Of a stretch of 64,000 nucleotides of DNA, positions 17,512 to 26,092 are shown piece by piece (within the stretch, counting starts at the first letter, position 1; every line of letters starts with the position of its first letter). The position numbers and the translations under genes were made by a program. Source of the stretch: JAICYJ01 sp038212095 (GTDB lineage: Bacteria; Actinomycetota; Thermoleophilia; Gaiellales; JAICJC01); contig JBBQUW010000003.1 in NCBI GenBank assembly GCA_038212095.1, positions 1-64,000 of the forward strand. The letters are read 5' to 3'. The notes under the pieces are model-generated. The model saw only the letters and a list, made by a program, of their open reading frames with translations, made no database searches and had not been told where the DNA came from.

Positions 17512-18080
17512 CCGTCGACGAGCTTGCCGAAGCGCTCGAGCGAGCCGTTCCGGGCGCCGTTCTCGGGCGCGAGGACGGCGGCGACATGCCCACGCTGACG
17601 ATCGACCGCCGGCTGCTCGTGCCTGCCTGCAGCCATCTGCGCGACCAGCACGGCAAGAACTTCCTGTCTGCCGTCACGGCCGTCGACTATCTCGGCTACG
17701 GCGAGGAGGTGGCCGGCTACTTCGGCTCCGAACGCGGCCGCGACATCAACCGCACCGGCAGCTGGGGCGCACCCGAGACGGCGCCGCCGATGCCGACTCG
17801 CTTCTCGGTCAAGTACCACCTCGCCCACGTCGGCGATGGCCCGGTCGACCGGCTGCGGCTGCAGGTGTTCATGGAGGAGTCAGAGAGCGTGCCGAGCGTC
17901 GTGTCCGTCTGGCCGACCGCCGACTGGCACGAGCGGGAGCAGTACGACCTGATGGGCATCGTGTTCGACGGCCACCCCAACCTGAAGCGGCTGCTGATGC
18001 CGTCCGACTGGGCCGGCCATCCGTTGCGTAAGGACTACCCGATCGGCGGCGAGCCGGTGCAGTTCACGGACGCCCGATGA
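17508..18080 (+). CDS. nuoC: NADH-quinone oxidoreductase subunit C
   Basis: A 190-residue 30-kDa-type subunit of the peripheral arm. The hallmark sequence is ADWHEREQYDLMGIVFDGHPNLKRLLMPSDWAGHPLRKDYP-type, of which EREQYDLMGI and GHPLRKDYP are the conserved pieces. It is separate from nuoD rather than fused as in enterobacteria. ATG 17508 and the TGA at 18078-18080 each overlap their neighbour by 4 bp. Confidence 0.95.
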   Translation: MTVDELAEALERAVPGAVLGREDGGDMPTLTIDRRLLVPACSHLRDQHGKNFLSAVTAVDYLGYGEEVAGYFGSERGRDINRTGSWGAPETAPPMPTRFSVKYHLAHVGDGPVDRLRLQVFMEESESVPSVVSVWPTADWHEREQYDLMGIVFDGHPNLKRLLMPSDWAGHPLRKDYPIGGEPVQFTDAR

Positions 18081-19333
18081 GCGCCACCGCCCCCAGCCCC
18101 GTCGTTCCGCTGTGGCAGCCGGCCATCATCCCGCCGGGCGCGCCGAGCAAGATCGACCCGCCTCAAGGCGAGGACCTGATCACGGTCAACTTCGGGCCCA
18201 ACCACCCCTCCACGCACGGTGTGTTGCGCCTGATCGTGACACTGGACGGCGAGGTGGTGGTCGGCCTCGACGCCGACATCGGCTACGTCCACACCGGCTT
18301 CGAGAAGAACTTCGAGCAGAAGACGTACTGGAAGGGCATCCCCTACGCGCCGCGCATGGACTACGTCGCGTTCTTTGCCAACGAGCTGGCCTACGTGGGC
18401 GCGGTCGAGCAGCTGATCGGGATCGAGGTGCCCGAGCGGGCCAAGTGGATCCGGACCATGTTCGCGGAGCTGAACCGAATCCACAGCCACCTGATCTTTC
18501 TCGGCACAAGCGGCGTTGAGCTGGGTGCGATCTCCCTGTTCTTCTACTGCCTGCGCGAGCGGGACAAGGTGCTCGATCTGTTCGAGATGGTGACCGGCGT
18601 GCGCATGCACGACCGCTACCCGCAGTTCGGCGGCGTGGCCGAGGACCTGCCCAAGGGCTTCCTGGCCGAGGCGCGGGCGTTCTGCGCCGACATGCCCCTG
18701 CGGGTGGACGAGTACCTCGACCTGGTGGCGGGCAACTCGGTGTGGCGCGATCGCTACCGCGGCATCGGCTGCATCGACGCCGAGACGGCGATCGCGATGG
18801 GCCTCTCGGGGCCGAACCTGCGCGGCAGCGGCGTCGCCCATGACCTGCGTCGCGCCGAGCCCTACCTGGTCTACGACCAGCTGGAGTTCGACGTGATCAC
18901 GGGCAAGAACGGTGACGCCTTCGACCGCCTGATGTGCCGCACCAAGGAGATGTACGAGTCGGTGCGGATCATCGAGCAGTGCCTGGACAACATGCCGTCC
19001 GGCCCGATCATGGCGGACGATCGCAAGCACGTGCTGCCGCCCCGCCACGAGCTGCACACCTCGATGGAGTCGCTGATCCACCACTTCAAGCTGGTGACCG
19101 AGGGCTTCCGCGTTCCACCGGCCCAGATCTACTACCCGATCGAGTCGCCGCGAGGCGAGTTCGGCTGCTACCTGGCCTCCGACGGCGGGCCGAAGCCGTG
19201 GCGGATCCACTTCCGCGCGCCCAGCTTCGTCAGCCTGCAGTCGACCGCGATGATGGCCGTCAACCGCCACATCGCCGATCTGATCGTCGTCGTCGGTTCG
19301 CTCGACGGCGTGATGGGGGAGGCGGATCGATGA
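18077..19333 (+). CDS. nuoD: NADH-quinone oxidoreductase subunit D
   Basis: A 418-residue 49-kDa-type subunit forming the quinone cavity with NuoB. Conserved segments include FGPNHPSTHGVLRL (the quinone-site histidine) and DADIGYVHTGFEKNFE near the N-terminus, and PIESPRGEFGCYLASDGG. The very C-terminal segment after the usual DPVMGEVDR-like end reads GVMGEADR, as in the family. A 463-codon antisense frame over this gene is a GC-rich shadow. Confidence 0.96.
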   Translation: MSATAPSPVVPLWQPAIIPPGAPSKIDPPQGEDLITVNFGPNHPSTHGVLRLIVTLDGEVVVGLDADIGYVHTGFEKNFEQKTYWKGIPYAPRMDYVAFFANELAYVGAVEQLIGIEVPERAKWIRTMFAELNRIHSHLIFLGTSGVELGAISLFFYCLRERDKVLDLFEMVTGVRMHDRYPQFGGVAEDLPKGFLAEARAFCADMPLRVDEYLDLVAGNSVWRDRYRGIGCIDAETAIAMGLSGPNLRGSGVAHDLRRAEPYLVYDQLEFDVITGKNGDAFDRLMCRTKEMYESVRIIEQCLDNMPSGPIMADDRKHVLPPRHELHTSMESLIHHFKLVTEGFRVPPAQIYYPIESPRGEFGCYLASDGGPKPWRIHFRAPSFVSLQSTAMMAVNRHIADLIVVVGSLDGVMGEADR

Positions 19334-19890
19334 GCGACGAGGCGGCCCGCGAGACGCTGGCCGGCGCGCGCCAGACGCGGCCCCAGATGCCCGATCCGCT
19401 GCCGTCCGAGGACACCGGCCGGCCACTGTATGACCGCATCCAGGACGTGATCGCGCTCTACCCTGAGCGCAAGTCGGCGATCATCCCAGCGCTGCGCCTG
19501 GCCCAGGAGCTGCACGGCTGGCTGTCTGAGGAGGCGTTCGAGCAGGTGGCCGACGCGACCGGCTTCACGCCCGCCTACTGCAAGAGCGTCGCCTCGTTCT
19601 ACGACATGTTCCGGCTGCAGCCGGTGGGGCGGCACGAAGTCTGCATCTGCACCAACATCTCGTGCGCGCTGGTGGGCGCGGCCGACACGCTGCGCGCCTT
19701 CGAGCGGGAGCTCGGAATCAGCAGCGGCGAGACCACCGACGACGGCATGTTCAGCCTGAAGACCGTGGAGTGTTACGGCGGCTGCGGCTGGGGGCCGGTG
19801 GTCTCGGTCGACGACCGCTACCACGAGCCGCTCCCGGCCGAGCAGGTGCCCGAGCTGATCGCCCGGCTGCGATCGGAGGAGGGCGCATGA
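19330..19890 (+). CDS. nuoE: NADH-quinone oxidoreductase subunit E
   Basis: A 186-residue 24-kDa-type subunit with the N1a [2Fe-2S] cluster. The four ligands are in CTNISCALVGA (Cx4C) and CYGGCGWGPVV (Cx3C). The N-terminal helical part is standard (KSAIIPALRLAQELHGWLSEE). An N-terminal extension of about 30 residues is rich in Pro and Arg. Start ATG 19330 overlaps nuoD by 4 bp. Confidence 0.95.
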   Translation: MSDEAARETLAGARQTRPQMPDPLPSEDTGRPLYDRIQDVIALYPERKSAIIPALRLAQELHGWLSEEAFEQVADATGFTPAYCKSVASFYDMFRLQPVGRHEVCICTNISCALVGAADTLRAFERELGISSGETTDDGMFSLKTVECYGGCGWGPVVSVDDRYHEPLPAEQVPELIARLRSEEGA

Positions 19891-21191
19891 GCGACCTCAA
19901 GATCCTGCTCGACTTCGAGGGCGATCGCCGCAGCATCCATGCCTACGAGCAGTCCGGCGGCTACGCCCAGCTGAAGGCGGCGTTCGCACAGCCGCCCGAG
20001 CAGATCGTGGCGGCGGTCGACGCCTCCGGCCTGCGCGGCCGCGGTGGTGCCGGCTTCCCCACCGGCCGCAAGGCCTCCTTCCTGCCCAAAGACAGGAAGC
20101 CGGCCTACCTGTGCGTCAACGCCGACGAGTCCGAGCCGGGCACCTTCAAGGATCGCGAGATCATGCTGCGCAACCCGCATGCGCTGATCGAGGGCATACT
20201 GATCATGAGCTTCGGCATCGGCGCCACCTCGGCCTTCATCTACATCCGTGGCGAGTACCTGGCCGAGTTCGAGGTGCTCAAGCGGGCGCTGGAGGAGGCG
20301 CGTGCGCGGGGCTACGTCGGCCGCAACGTGCTGGGCTCGGGCTACGACGCCACCGTCGTCCTGCACCGCGGTGCCGGCGCCTACATCTGTGGCGAGGAGA
20401 CCGCGCTGCTCTCGTCGCTTGAGGGCGAGCGCGGCCAGCCGCGCTCCAAGCCGCCGTTCCCGGCTGTGGCCGGCCTGTACGCGGCGCCGACGCTGGTCAA
20501 CAACGTCGAGACGCTGGCCTCGGTGCCGTTCATCCTGGCGATGGGCGGCGAGGCGTACGCCAAGATCGGCACCGAGCGATCGAAGGGCACGCGCGTGTTC
20601 TCGCTCTCGGGCAACGTCAAGCGGCCCGGCAACTACGAACTGCCGCTGACGGCGACGCTGCGCGACCTGATCGAGGGCCACGGCGGTGGCGCACCCGAGG
20701 GCCGCACGATCAAGGCGATCATCCCCGGTGGCTCCTCGACGCCGATCCTGATGCCCGACCAGATCGACACCCACATCGACTACGAGTCGATCGCCGCTGC
20801 CGGCTCGATGGCCGGCTCGGGCGCGGTGGTCGTGATCGACGCCCGCACCTGCATGGTGCAGCTGGCGCTGCGGGTCGCCGAGTTCTACCGCCACGAGAGC
20901 TGCGGCAAGTGCACGCCCTGCCGCGAGGGCACCCGCTGGGGCGTCGACATCATCCGCCGGATCGAGATGGGCGAGGCCCGCCAGGGCGAACTCGACCTGC
21001 TGCTGAACGTGTGCGACCGCATGCTGGGCAAATGCCTGTGCCCGCTGGGCGATGCGATGGCGATGCCGGTGGCCAGCTACGTGACTCGTTTTCGCGACGA
21101 GTTCCAGCGCCACATCGACGAGGGCTGCTGCCCGTTCACCGAGCAGAGCCCGATCACGCCGCTCTACCATCACCTGGAGCCGGTGCTGTGA
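19887..21191 (+). CDS. nuoF: NADH-quinone oxidoreductase subunit F
   Basis: A 434-residue 51-kDa-type subunit holding FMN, the NADH site and cluster N3. The glycine-rich nucleotide loop is LRGRGGAGFPTGRK, followed by NADESEPGTFKDREIM; the [4Fe-4S] motif is ESCGKCTPCREG with the fourth cysteine in KCLCPLGD. It is the electron entry point of complex I. Start ATG 19887, 4-bp overlap with nuoE; the stop is overlapped by the small ORF that follows. Confidence 0.96.
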   Translation: MSDLKILLDFEGDRRSIHAYEQSGGYAQLKAAFAQPPEQIVAAVDASGLRGRGGAGFPTGRKASFLPKDRKPAYLCVNADESEPGTFKDREIMLRNPHALIEGILIMSFGIGATSAFIYIRGEYLAEFEVLKRALEEARARGYVGRNVLGSGYDATVVLHRGAGAYICGEETALLSSLEGERGQPRSKPPFPAVAGLYAAPTLVNNVETLASVPFILAMGGEAYAKIGTERSKGTRVFSLSGNVKRPGNYELPLTATLRDLIEGHGGGAPEGRTIKAIIPGGSSTPILMPDQIDTHIDYESIAAAGSMAGSGAVVVIDARTCMVQLALRVAEFYRHESCGKCTPCREGTRWGVDIIRRIEMGEARQGELDLLLNVCDRMLGKCLCPLGDAMAMPVASYVTRFRDEFQRHIDEGCCPFTEQSPITPLYHHLEPVL

Positions 21192-21364
21192 GCGAGTTTC
21201 GCGATGCCTTCATGCGGGCTCGGCGACGGGTGGACGAGGGTGAGGATCCCGAGTTGGTGGTGCCCGATGTGATCGCGGTGGCCGAGGCGCCGGAGGAGAT
21301 CGCGATGGCCGAACGGCTGTACGGCGACGTCGACGGGGACGTGGACGACCAGGAGGACGAGTAG
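21188..21364 (+). CDS. Small acidic ORF between nuoF and nuoG
   Basis: A 58-codon frame with GTG 21188 overlapping the nuoF stop (GTGA) and a TAG whose last base is the first base of the nuoG GTG. The product is strongly acidic (a D/E-rich tail, YGDVDGDVDDQEDE) with a basic patch near the start (MRARRRVDEGEDPE). I do not recognise it. The exact fit between two nuo genes, with coupling on both sides, argues that it is translated; a small accessory or assembly factor of complex I is a reasonable guess. It could instead be a spacer that keeps ribosomes on the message. Confidence 0.6.
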   Translation: MSEFRDAFMRARRRVDEGEDPELVVPDVIAVAEAPEEIAMAERLYGDVDGDVDDQEDE

Positions 21365-23661
21365 TGGCCACGCTGGAGACCGCGACCGTCACGCTGACCA
21401 TCAACGAGCGGCAGATCACCGTCCCCAAGGGCATCTCGCTGGTCGAGGCGGCGGCCGAGGCCGGCATCGAGATACCGGTGTTCTGCTACGAGCCTCGGTT
21501 GGGGGCCGCGATCGGCGCCTGCCGGATGTGCCTGGTCGAGATCGAGGGCATGCCCAAGCTGCAGACCGCCTGCACCACCCCGGTCAGCGACGGCATGGTC
21601 GTGCACTCCCACTCCGATCGCGCCCGCGAGGGCCAGGACGCGGTGCTCGAGTTCCTGCTGCTCAACCATCCGCTCGACTGCCCGGTCTGCGACAAGGGCG
21701 GCGAGTGCCCGCTGCAGGACCTCACGTTCCGCTACGGCCCGGGCAACACGCGCATGACGCTGCCCAAGCGCACGGCTGCCAAGCCGATCGCGATCTCGCC
21801 GCTGATCAAGCTCGACCGCGAACGTTGCATCCTCTGTTACCGCTGCACCCGCTTCTCCGAGAACGTGGCCGGCGATACCCAACTGGTGACCGAGAACCGT
21901 GGCGCGCACTCGATCATCACCACCTTCGAGAACCGTCCTTACGATGGCGAGTTCTCCGGCAACGTCACCGAGCTGTGCCCGGTAGGCGCCCTTACGTCGA
22001 CCACCTATCGTTTCCGCGGCCGGCCGTGGGAGATCCAGAACGTGCCCACGGTCTGTGGCCAGTGCCCGGTCGGTTGTAACACCTACGCCACGATCCGCGA
22101 GGGCCAGGTGACGCGGGTGCTTTCGCGTAACAACCCGGCGGTGGACGATGGCTGGCTGTGTGACCGCGGCCGCTACAGCCACCCCAGCCTGACCGACCAG
22201 CAGCGCATCACCTCGGCGCTGATCCGCGGCGGGCGCGGGCTGGAGCCGGTCGCGGCCGAGACCGCGCTCGACCACGTCGCCGACCGCCTGCGCGCGACGA
22301 TCGAGAAGTTCGGGCCTGGCTCGGTGGCGATCCTGGCCTCGGGCGAGCAGACCAGCGAGGAGGCGCACCTGTGGGCGCGCATCCAGCAGGAGGCGCTGGG
22401 CGGCGGCCCGATCGTGTGCGGTCCGGAGGGCGATGCCGGCTGGGATCAGCTGGCCGCCCACGCCGCCACCATCGCCGACCTGGACGATGCCGACCTGATC
22501 GTCGTGGCGGGCGCGACCGACCTGGTGCACCGGGCACCGATCCTGGAGCTGCGGATCCGCCGCGCGGTCGAGCGCGGTGCGGCGATGGCCACGATCGGCG
22601 CCGGCGCCACGCGGCTGGAGACGCTGACCGGTGCGCGCCACGTCTCGGCTGCACCCGGCACCACACATGCGGCGCTGCTGGAGGCGCTCTCTGACGGCGG
22701 CCAGCTGGCCGCCGAGGTGAGCGAGCGCACAGTGGTGATCTGGAACGGCCGCATGAGCCCGCCCGTGGCGGCGGTGCTCGCGCACCTCGCCCACAGCACC
22801 GGCTGCCGCGTGCTGGCCACGCCGCTGGCCGCCAACGAGCTGGGCTGCCAGGCGACCGGGCTGGGCGGCGTCACGCCAGACCAGGCGCTCGCGGCGGTGG
22901 ACGCCGGCACGGTGCGCGCGATCGTGCTGCTGGGCGCCGACCCGGTCACGGGCTGGCCCGGCGGCGAGCGCTGGCGAACGGTGATGGAGCGGGCCTTCTT
23001 CGCGCTGCAGGTGACCGCCTTTCAGACCGGCTCGTCCGGCTGGGCCACCACCATCGTTCCCACCACGATGCCACTCGAGAAGGACGGTACCTTCACCAAC
23101 CTGGAGGGCCGGGTACAGCGGCTGCGGGCGGCCGCCCAGCCGCCCGAGGGCGTCCTGGACGGGCTGGTGTTCGCGGCCGAGGTGGGCCGCCGCCTGGGAC
23201 TCTCGCTGCCCGATCAGCCGCCGGCCGCATTCGCTGAGATGGGCGCGCAGCGGCCGGCCTACGCGGGGATCAGCTGGAGCGACATCGGCGAACACGGCGT
23301 GCTGACCCAGCACGCCGCCGACGCGGGCCAGGCACCGGCGCGGCCACAGATCGCGTCCGGCGACGCCGGCGGCACGATCGTCGTCGGCTACCGCCAGCTG
23401 ATGAGCGGGGCGGCCGTCGACCACTCGCCGGTGCTGCACTTCCAGCGTCGCACCGGCATCGAGATCTCGCACGACGATGCGCAGTCGCTGGGCGTCGCCA
23501 CCGGCGACCGGATCCAGGTCGAGTACGACGGCAGATCGGTGGTCGGCGCCGCGGTCGTGCTGCGGCGGCTGCGCACCGGCGTGGTGCGGCTGGCCGTCTC
23601 GCTGCCCTACGTCGGACCGGGCCGGGTACGGGCCGCGGACGGAGAGCCGGCCGATGCCTGA
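21364..23661 (+). CDS. nuoG: NADH-quinone oxidoreductase subunit G
   Basis: A 765-residue 75-kDa-type subunit. N-terminal [2Fe-2S] ferredoxin domain (CYEPRLGAAIGACRMCLVE), then the His-Cys cluster region (HPLDCPVCDKGGECPLQD), two further cluster motifs (CILCYRCTRFSENV and CPVGAL), and a molybdopterin-oxidoreductase-like body that begins with VCGQCPVGCNTYATIREG, keeping the extra N7-type cysteines seen in some bacteria. The C-terminal part ends with a small beta-barrel domain (TGDRIQVEYDGRSVVGAAV). Start GTG 21364. It overlaps nuoH by 8 bp. A 938-codon antisense frame here is a shadow. Confidence 0.95.
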   Translation: MATLETATVTLTINERQITVPKGISLVEAAAEAGIEIPVFCYEPRLGAAIGACRMCLVEIEGMPKLQTACTTPVSDGMVVHSHSDRAREGQDAVLEFLLLNHPLDCPVCDKGGECPLQDLTFRYGPGNTRMTLPKRTAAKPIAISPLIKLDRERCILCYRCTRFSENVAGDTQLVTENRGAHSIITTFENRPYDGEFSGNVTELCPVGALTSTTYRFRGRPWEIQNVPTVCGQCPVGCNTYATIREGQVTRVLSRNNPAVDDGWLCDRGRYSHPSLTDQQRITSALIRGGRGLEPVAAETALDHVADRLRATIEKFGPGSVAILASGEQTSEEAHLWARIQQEALGGGPIVCGPEGDAGWDQLAAHAATIADLDDADLIVVAGATDLVHRAPILELRIRRAVERGAAMATIGAGATRLETLTGARHVSAAPGTTHAALLEALSDGGQLAAEVSERTVVIWNGRMSPPVAAVLAHLAHSTGCRVLATPLAANELGCQATGLGGVTPDQALAAVDAGTVRAIVLLGADPVTGWPGGERWRTVMERAFFALQVTAFQTGSSGWATTIVPTTMPLEKDGTFTNLEGRVQRLRAAAQPPEGVLDGLVFAAEVGRRLGLSLPDQPPAAFAEMGAQRPAYAGISWSDIGEHGVLTQHAADAGQAPARPQIASGDAGGTIVVGYRQLMSGAAVDHSPVLHFQRRTGIEISHDDAQSLGVATGDRIQVEYDGRSVVGAAVVLRRLRTGVVRLAVSLPYVGPGRVRAADGEPADA

Positions 23662-24649
23662 CGGCTTCATCGTCACCGCCCTCAAGTCGTTCATCCTGGT
23701 CAACTTGGTGATGGCGCTGTTCGCCTTCATGACCTGGTTCGAGCGGCGGCTGATCGGCCGCTTCCAGGTGCGGCTGGGCCCCAACCGGGTCGGCCCGTTC
23801 GGCCTCCTGCAGCCGATCGCCGACCTGGGCAAGCTGATCCAGAAGGAGAGCCTGATTCCGGCCGGCTCCAGCCGTTTTCTGTACCTGGCCGCACCGGCCA
23901 TCTCGCTCTTCACCGCGCTGGCCGTGTTCGCCGTGATCCCGTTCGGCGGCAAGGCGACGATCCCCGGCACCAGCTGGAGCTTCCATCTGTGGGTGGCCGA
24001 TCCCAGCGTGGCGCTGCTGCTGGTGTTCGCGCTGGGCTCGTTCAGCTTCTACGGCTTCCTGGTGGGCGGCTGGTCGTCCAGCTCCAAGTACTCGCTGTAC
24101 GGCTCGATGCGGGCCGTGTCGCAGCTGGTCAGCTACGAGGTCAGCCTCGCCCTGGCCGTGATCGGAGTCGTCATGATGAGCCAGACGCTCTCGCTGACCG
24201 GCATCGTCACCGCCCAGCAGCGCGACGGCATCTGGTACATCGTGCCGCAGTTCGCCGGGTTCGTGATCTACCTGCTTGCCTCGACCGCCGAGGTCAGCCG
24301 GATCCCGTTCGACCTGCCCGAGGCGGAGGGCGAGCTGGTCGCCGGCTACCACACCGAGTACGGCGGCATGCGCTGGGCGATGTTCCAGAACGCCGAGTAC
24401 ATCGCCCTGATCTCGTTCTCGGCGCTCGCCTCGATCCTGTTTCTGGGCGGCTACGACGGGCCGGTGCTGCCGGGCCCGGTGTGGATGCTGATCAAGATGT
24501 TCGTCTTCATGTTCCTCTCGATCTGGGTGCGCTCGACGCTGCCTCGGGTTCGGTACGACCGCCTGATGACGATCGGCTGGAAGGTGCTGCTCCCTCTGGC
24601 AACACTCAATCTCCTCGTGACCTCGGCCGTCGTGGCCTACCGGGCGTGA
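23654..24649 (+). CDS. nuoH: NADH-quinone oxidoreductase subunit H
   Basis: A 331-residue membrane subunit that joins the peripheral and membrane arms and lines the quinone tunnel. Conserved pieces are FERRLIGRFQVRLGPNRVGPFGLLQPIAD, SKYSLYGSMRAVSQLVSYE and STAEVSRIPFDLPEAEGELVAGYHTEY, whose acidic residues belong to the E-channel. About eight membrane helices. Start ATG 23654 lies in the end of nuoG. Confidence 0.96.
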   Translation: MPDGFIVTALKSFILVNLVMALFAFMTWFERRLIGRFQVRLGPNRVGPFGLLQPIADLGKLIQKESLIPAGSSRFLYLAAPAISLFTALAVFAVIPFGGKATIPGTSWSFHLWVADPSVALLLVFALGSFSFYGFLVGGWSSSSKYSLYGSMRAVSQLVSYEVSLALAVIGVVMMSQTLSLTGIVTAQQRDGIWYIVPQFAGFVIYLLASTAEVSRIPFDLPEAEGELVAGYHTEYGGMRWAMFQNAEYIALISFSALASILFLGGYDGPVLPGPVWMLIKMFVFMFLSIWVRSTLPRVRYDRLMTIGWKVLLPLATLNLLVTSAVVAYRA

Positions 24650-24653
24650 TCCG

Positions 24654-25148
24654 ATGGCCGTGACCGACAACCTGAAGGGCTTTGGCGTCACCTTCCGGCA
24701 CCTGTTCAAGAAGCCGGTGACGCAGCAGTACCCGGAGTACAAGCGCCCCGTCTACCCGCGCTTCCGCGGTCGCCACCGGCTGCACCGGCACGAGAACGGT
24801 CTCGAGAAGTGCGTCGGCTGCTCGCTCTGCGCCGCCGCCTGCCCGGCCGACTGCATCCGCGTGGTGGCGGCCGAGAACACGGTCGAGGAGCGCTACTCGC
24901 CCGGTGAGCGCTACGCCCGCATCTACGAGATCAACATGAGCCGCTGCATCTTCTGCGGCTACTGCGAGCTGGCCTGCCCGTTCGACGCGATCACGCTCGG
25001 AAACGACTACGAGCTGGCGGAGATGTCGCGCGACGCGCTCGTGTACACCAAGGAGATGCTGCTCGCTCCGCACCCGGAGGCGCGCCGCACGCCGGTGGCA
25101 CCGGTCGACCCGTTCGACGTCCCCTCCCAGCCCGAGGCCGGCGCGTGA
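24654..25148 (+). CDS. nuoI: NADH-quinone oxidoreductase subunit I
   Basis: A 164-residue subunit with two [4Fe-4S] clusters (N6a, N6b). The motifs are CVGCSLCAAACPADC and CIFCGYCELACPFDA, each Cx2Cx2Cx3CP. Start ATG 24654 is 4 nt after the nuoH stop; the stop overlaps the GTG of nuoJ. Confidence 0.96.
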   Translation: MAVTDNLKGFGVTFRHLFKKPVTQQYPEYKRPVYPRFRGRHRLHRHENGLEKCVGCSLCAAACPADCIRVVAAENTVEERYSPGERYARIYEINMSRCIFCGYCELACPFDAITLGNDYELAEMSRDALVYTKEMLLAPHPEARRTPVAPVDPFDVPSQPEAGA

Positions 25149-25777
25149 CCTACGACGTCGTCTTCGTTGCGGCCGCGCTGCTCTCGATCGTGACCGCACT
25201 GGCGGCGGTGCTCTCGGGCAACCCGTTCCACTCGGCACTGTCGCTGATCATGAACCTGGTCTCGCTGGCCACGATGTACCTACTGCTGCAAGCCGACTTC
25301 CTCGCCGCGGCCCAGGTGATCGTGTACGCCGGCGCGGTGATGATCATGTTCCTGTTCGTGATCGCGTACCTGGGCGGCCGCGCCGACGAGCCCACCCACG
25401 ACACCCCGCTCTGGCAGCTGGCCGCGGCCGCGATCGCGGGCGGCGCGATCGTGATCGAGATCGTGGTGGCCGTGGCCACCCAGGCGTTGCAGCGCCACGC
25501 CGCCGTCAGCGACCAGTTCGGCAGCCCCGCGAGCATCGCCAACGGCCTCTTCTCGCGCTACCTGCTGGCGTTCGAAGCGACCTCGATCCTGCTCTTGGTG
25601 GCAGCGGTGGGCGGCGTGGTACTGGGATCGAAGAAGCCCGCCTCGCGGGTGGACGAGCCCGACGCATTCCCCGACCGCGCCCGGCCCGACGCGCCGCTCG
25701 AGCTGCAGGCTGCCGTGATGGGCGCCGAGACCGCCTTCCCCGTCCATCACGTCGGGCAGCGCGAGGACGAGGCCTGA
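25145..25777 (+). CDS. nuoJ: NADH-quinone oxidoreductase subunit J
   Basis: A 210-residue membrane subunit with five helices. The family pattern FHSALSLIMNLVSLATMYLLLQADFLAAAQVIVYAGAVMIMFLFVI is intact over residues about 26-72 (FLAAAQVIVYAGAVMVLF-type). A hydrophilic tail of about 45 residues follows the last helix. Start GTG 25145 (GTGA overlap with nuoI). Confidence 0.95.
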   Translation: MTYDVVFVAAALLSIVTALAAVLSGNPFHSALSLIMNLVSLATMYLLLQADFLAAAQVIVYAGAVMIMFLFVIAYLGGRADEPTHDTPLWQLAAAAIAGGAIVIEIVVAVATQALQRHAAVSDQFGSPASIANGLFSRYLLAFEATSILLLVAAVGGVVLGSKKPASRVDEPDAFPDRARPDAPLELQAAVMGAETAFPVHHVGQREDEA

Positions 25778-26082
25778 TGCACATCGGTGTTGAGTACTTC
25801 GTGTCGCTTTCGGCGATCATCTTCGGCATCGGACTGTTCGGCGTGTTCACCCGCCGCAGCCCGCTGATCCTGCTGTTGTCGGTGGAGCTGATGCTGAACG
25901 CATGCAACCTCTCGCTGGTCGCCTTCTCGCGCTACTGGGGCGAGCAGAGCGGGCAGGTCTTCGCCCTGGTCGTGATGGGAATCGCCGCCTCCGAGGTGGT
26001 CGTCGGCCTGGGGCTGGTGGTGGCGGTGGCACGCCGTAAGGCCGAGCTCGACGTCGACCGGATGACCACCCTCAAGAACTGA
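25777..26082 (+). CDS. nuoK: NADH-quinone oxidoreductase subunit K
   Basis: A 101-residue subunit with three helices. Conserved segments: SAIIFGIGLFGVFTRRSPLI, then the glutamate-bearing LLSVELMLNACNLSLVAFSRY and GIAASEVVVGLGLVVAV, whose two glutamates belong to the central proton path. The ATG at 25777 overlaps the nuoJ TGA by one base. Confidence 0.96.
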   Translation: MHIGVEYFVSLSAIIFGIGLFGVFTRRSPLILLLSVELMLNACNLSLVAFSRYWGEQSGQVFALVVMGIAASEVVVGLGLVVAVARRKAELDVDRMTTLKN

Positions 26083-26092
26083 TGAACGGCTG

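Noticed and set aside
18035..19426. A 463-codon minus-strand frame over nuoD
   Set aside because: Antisense shadow of nuoD; composition rich in His/Gln/Arg and no family resemblance.
21154..23970. A 938-codon minus-strand open frame over nuoG
   Set aside because: It is antisense to a complete nuoG with all Fe-S motifs; long antisense frames are expected at this GC content and the product is Arg/Gly/Ala-rich without a domain.
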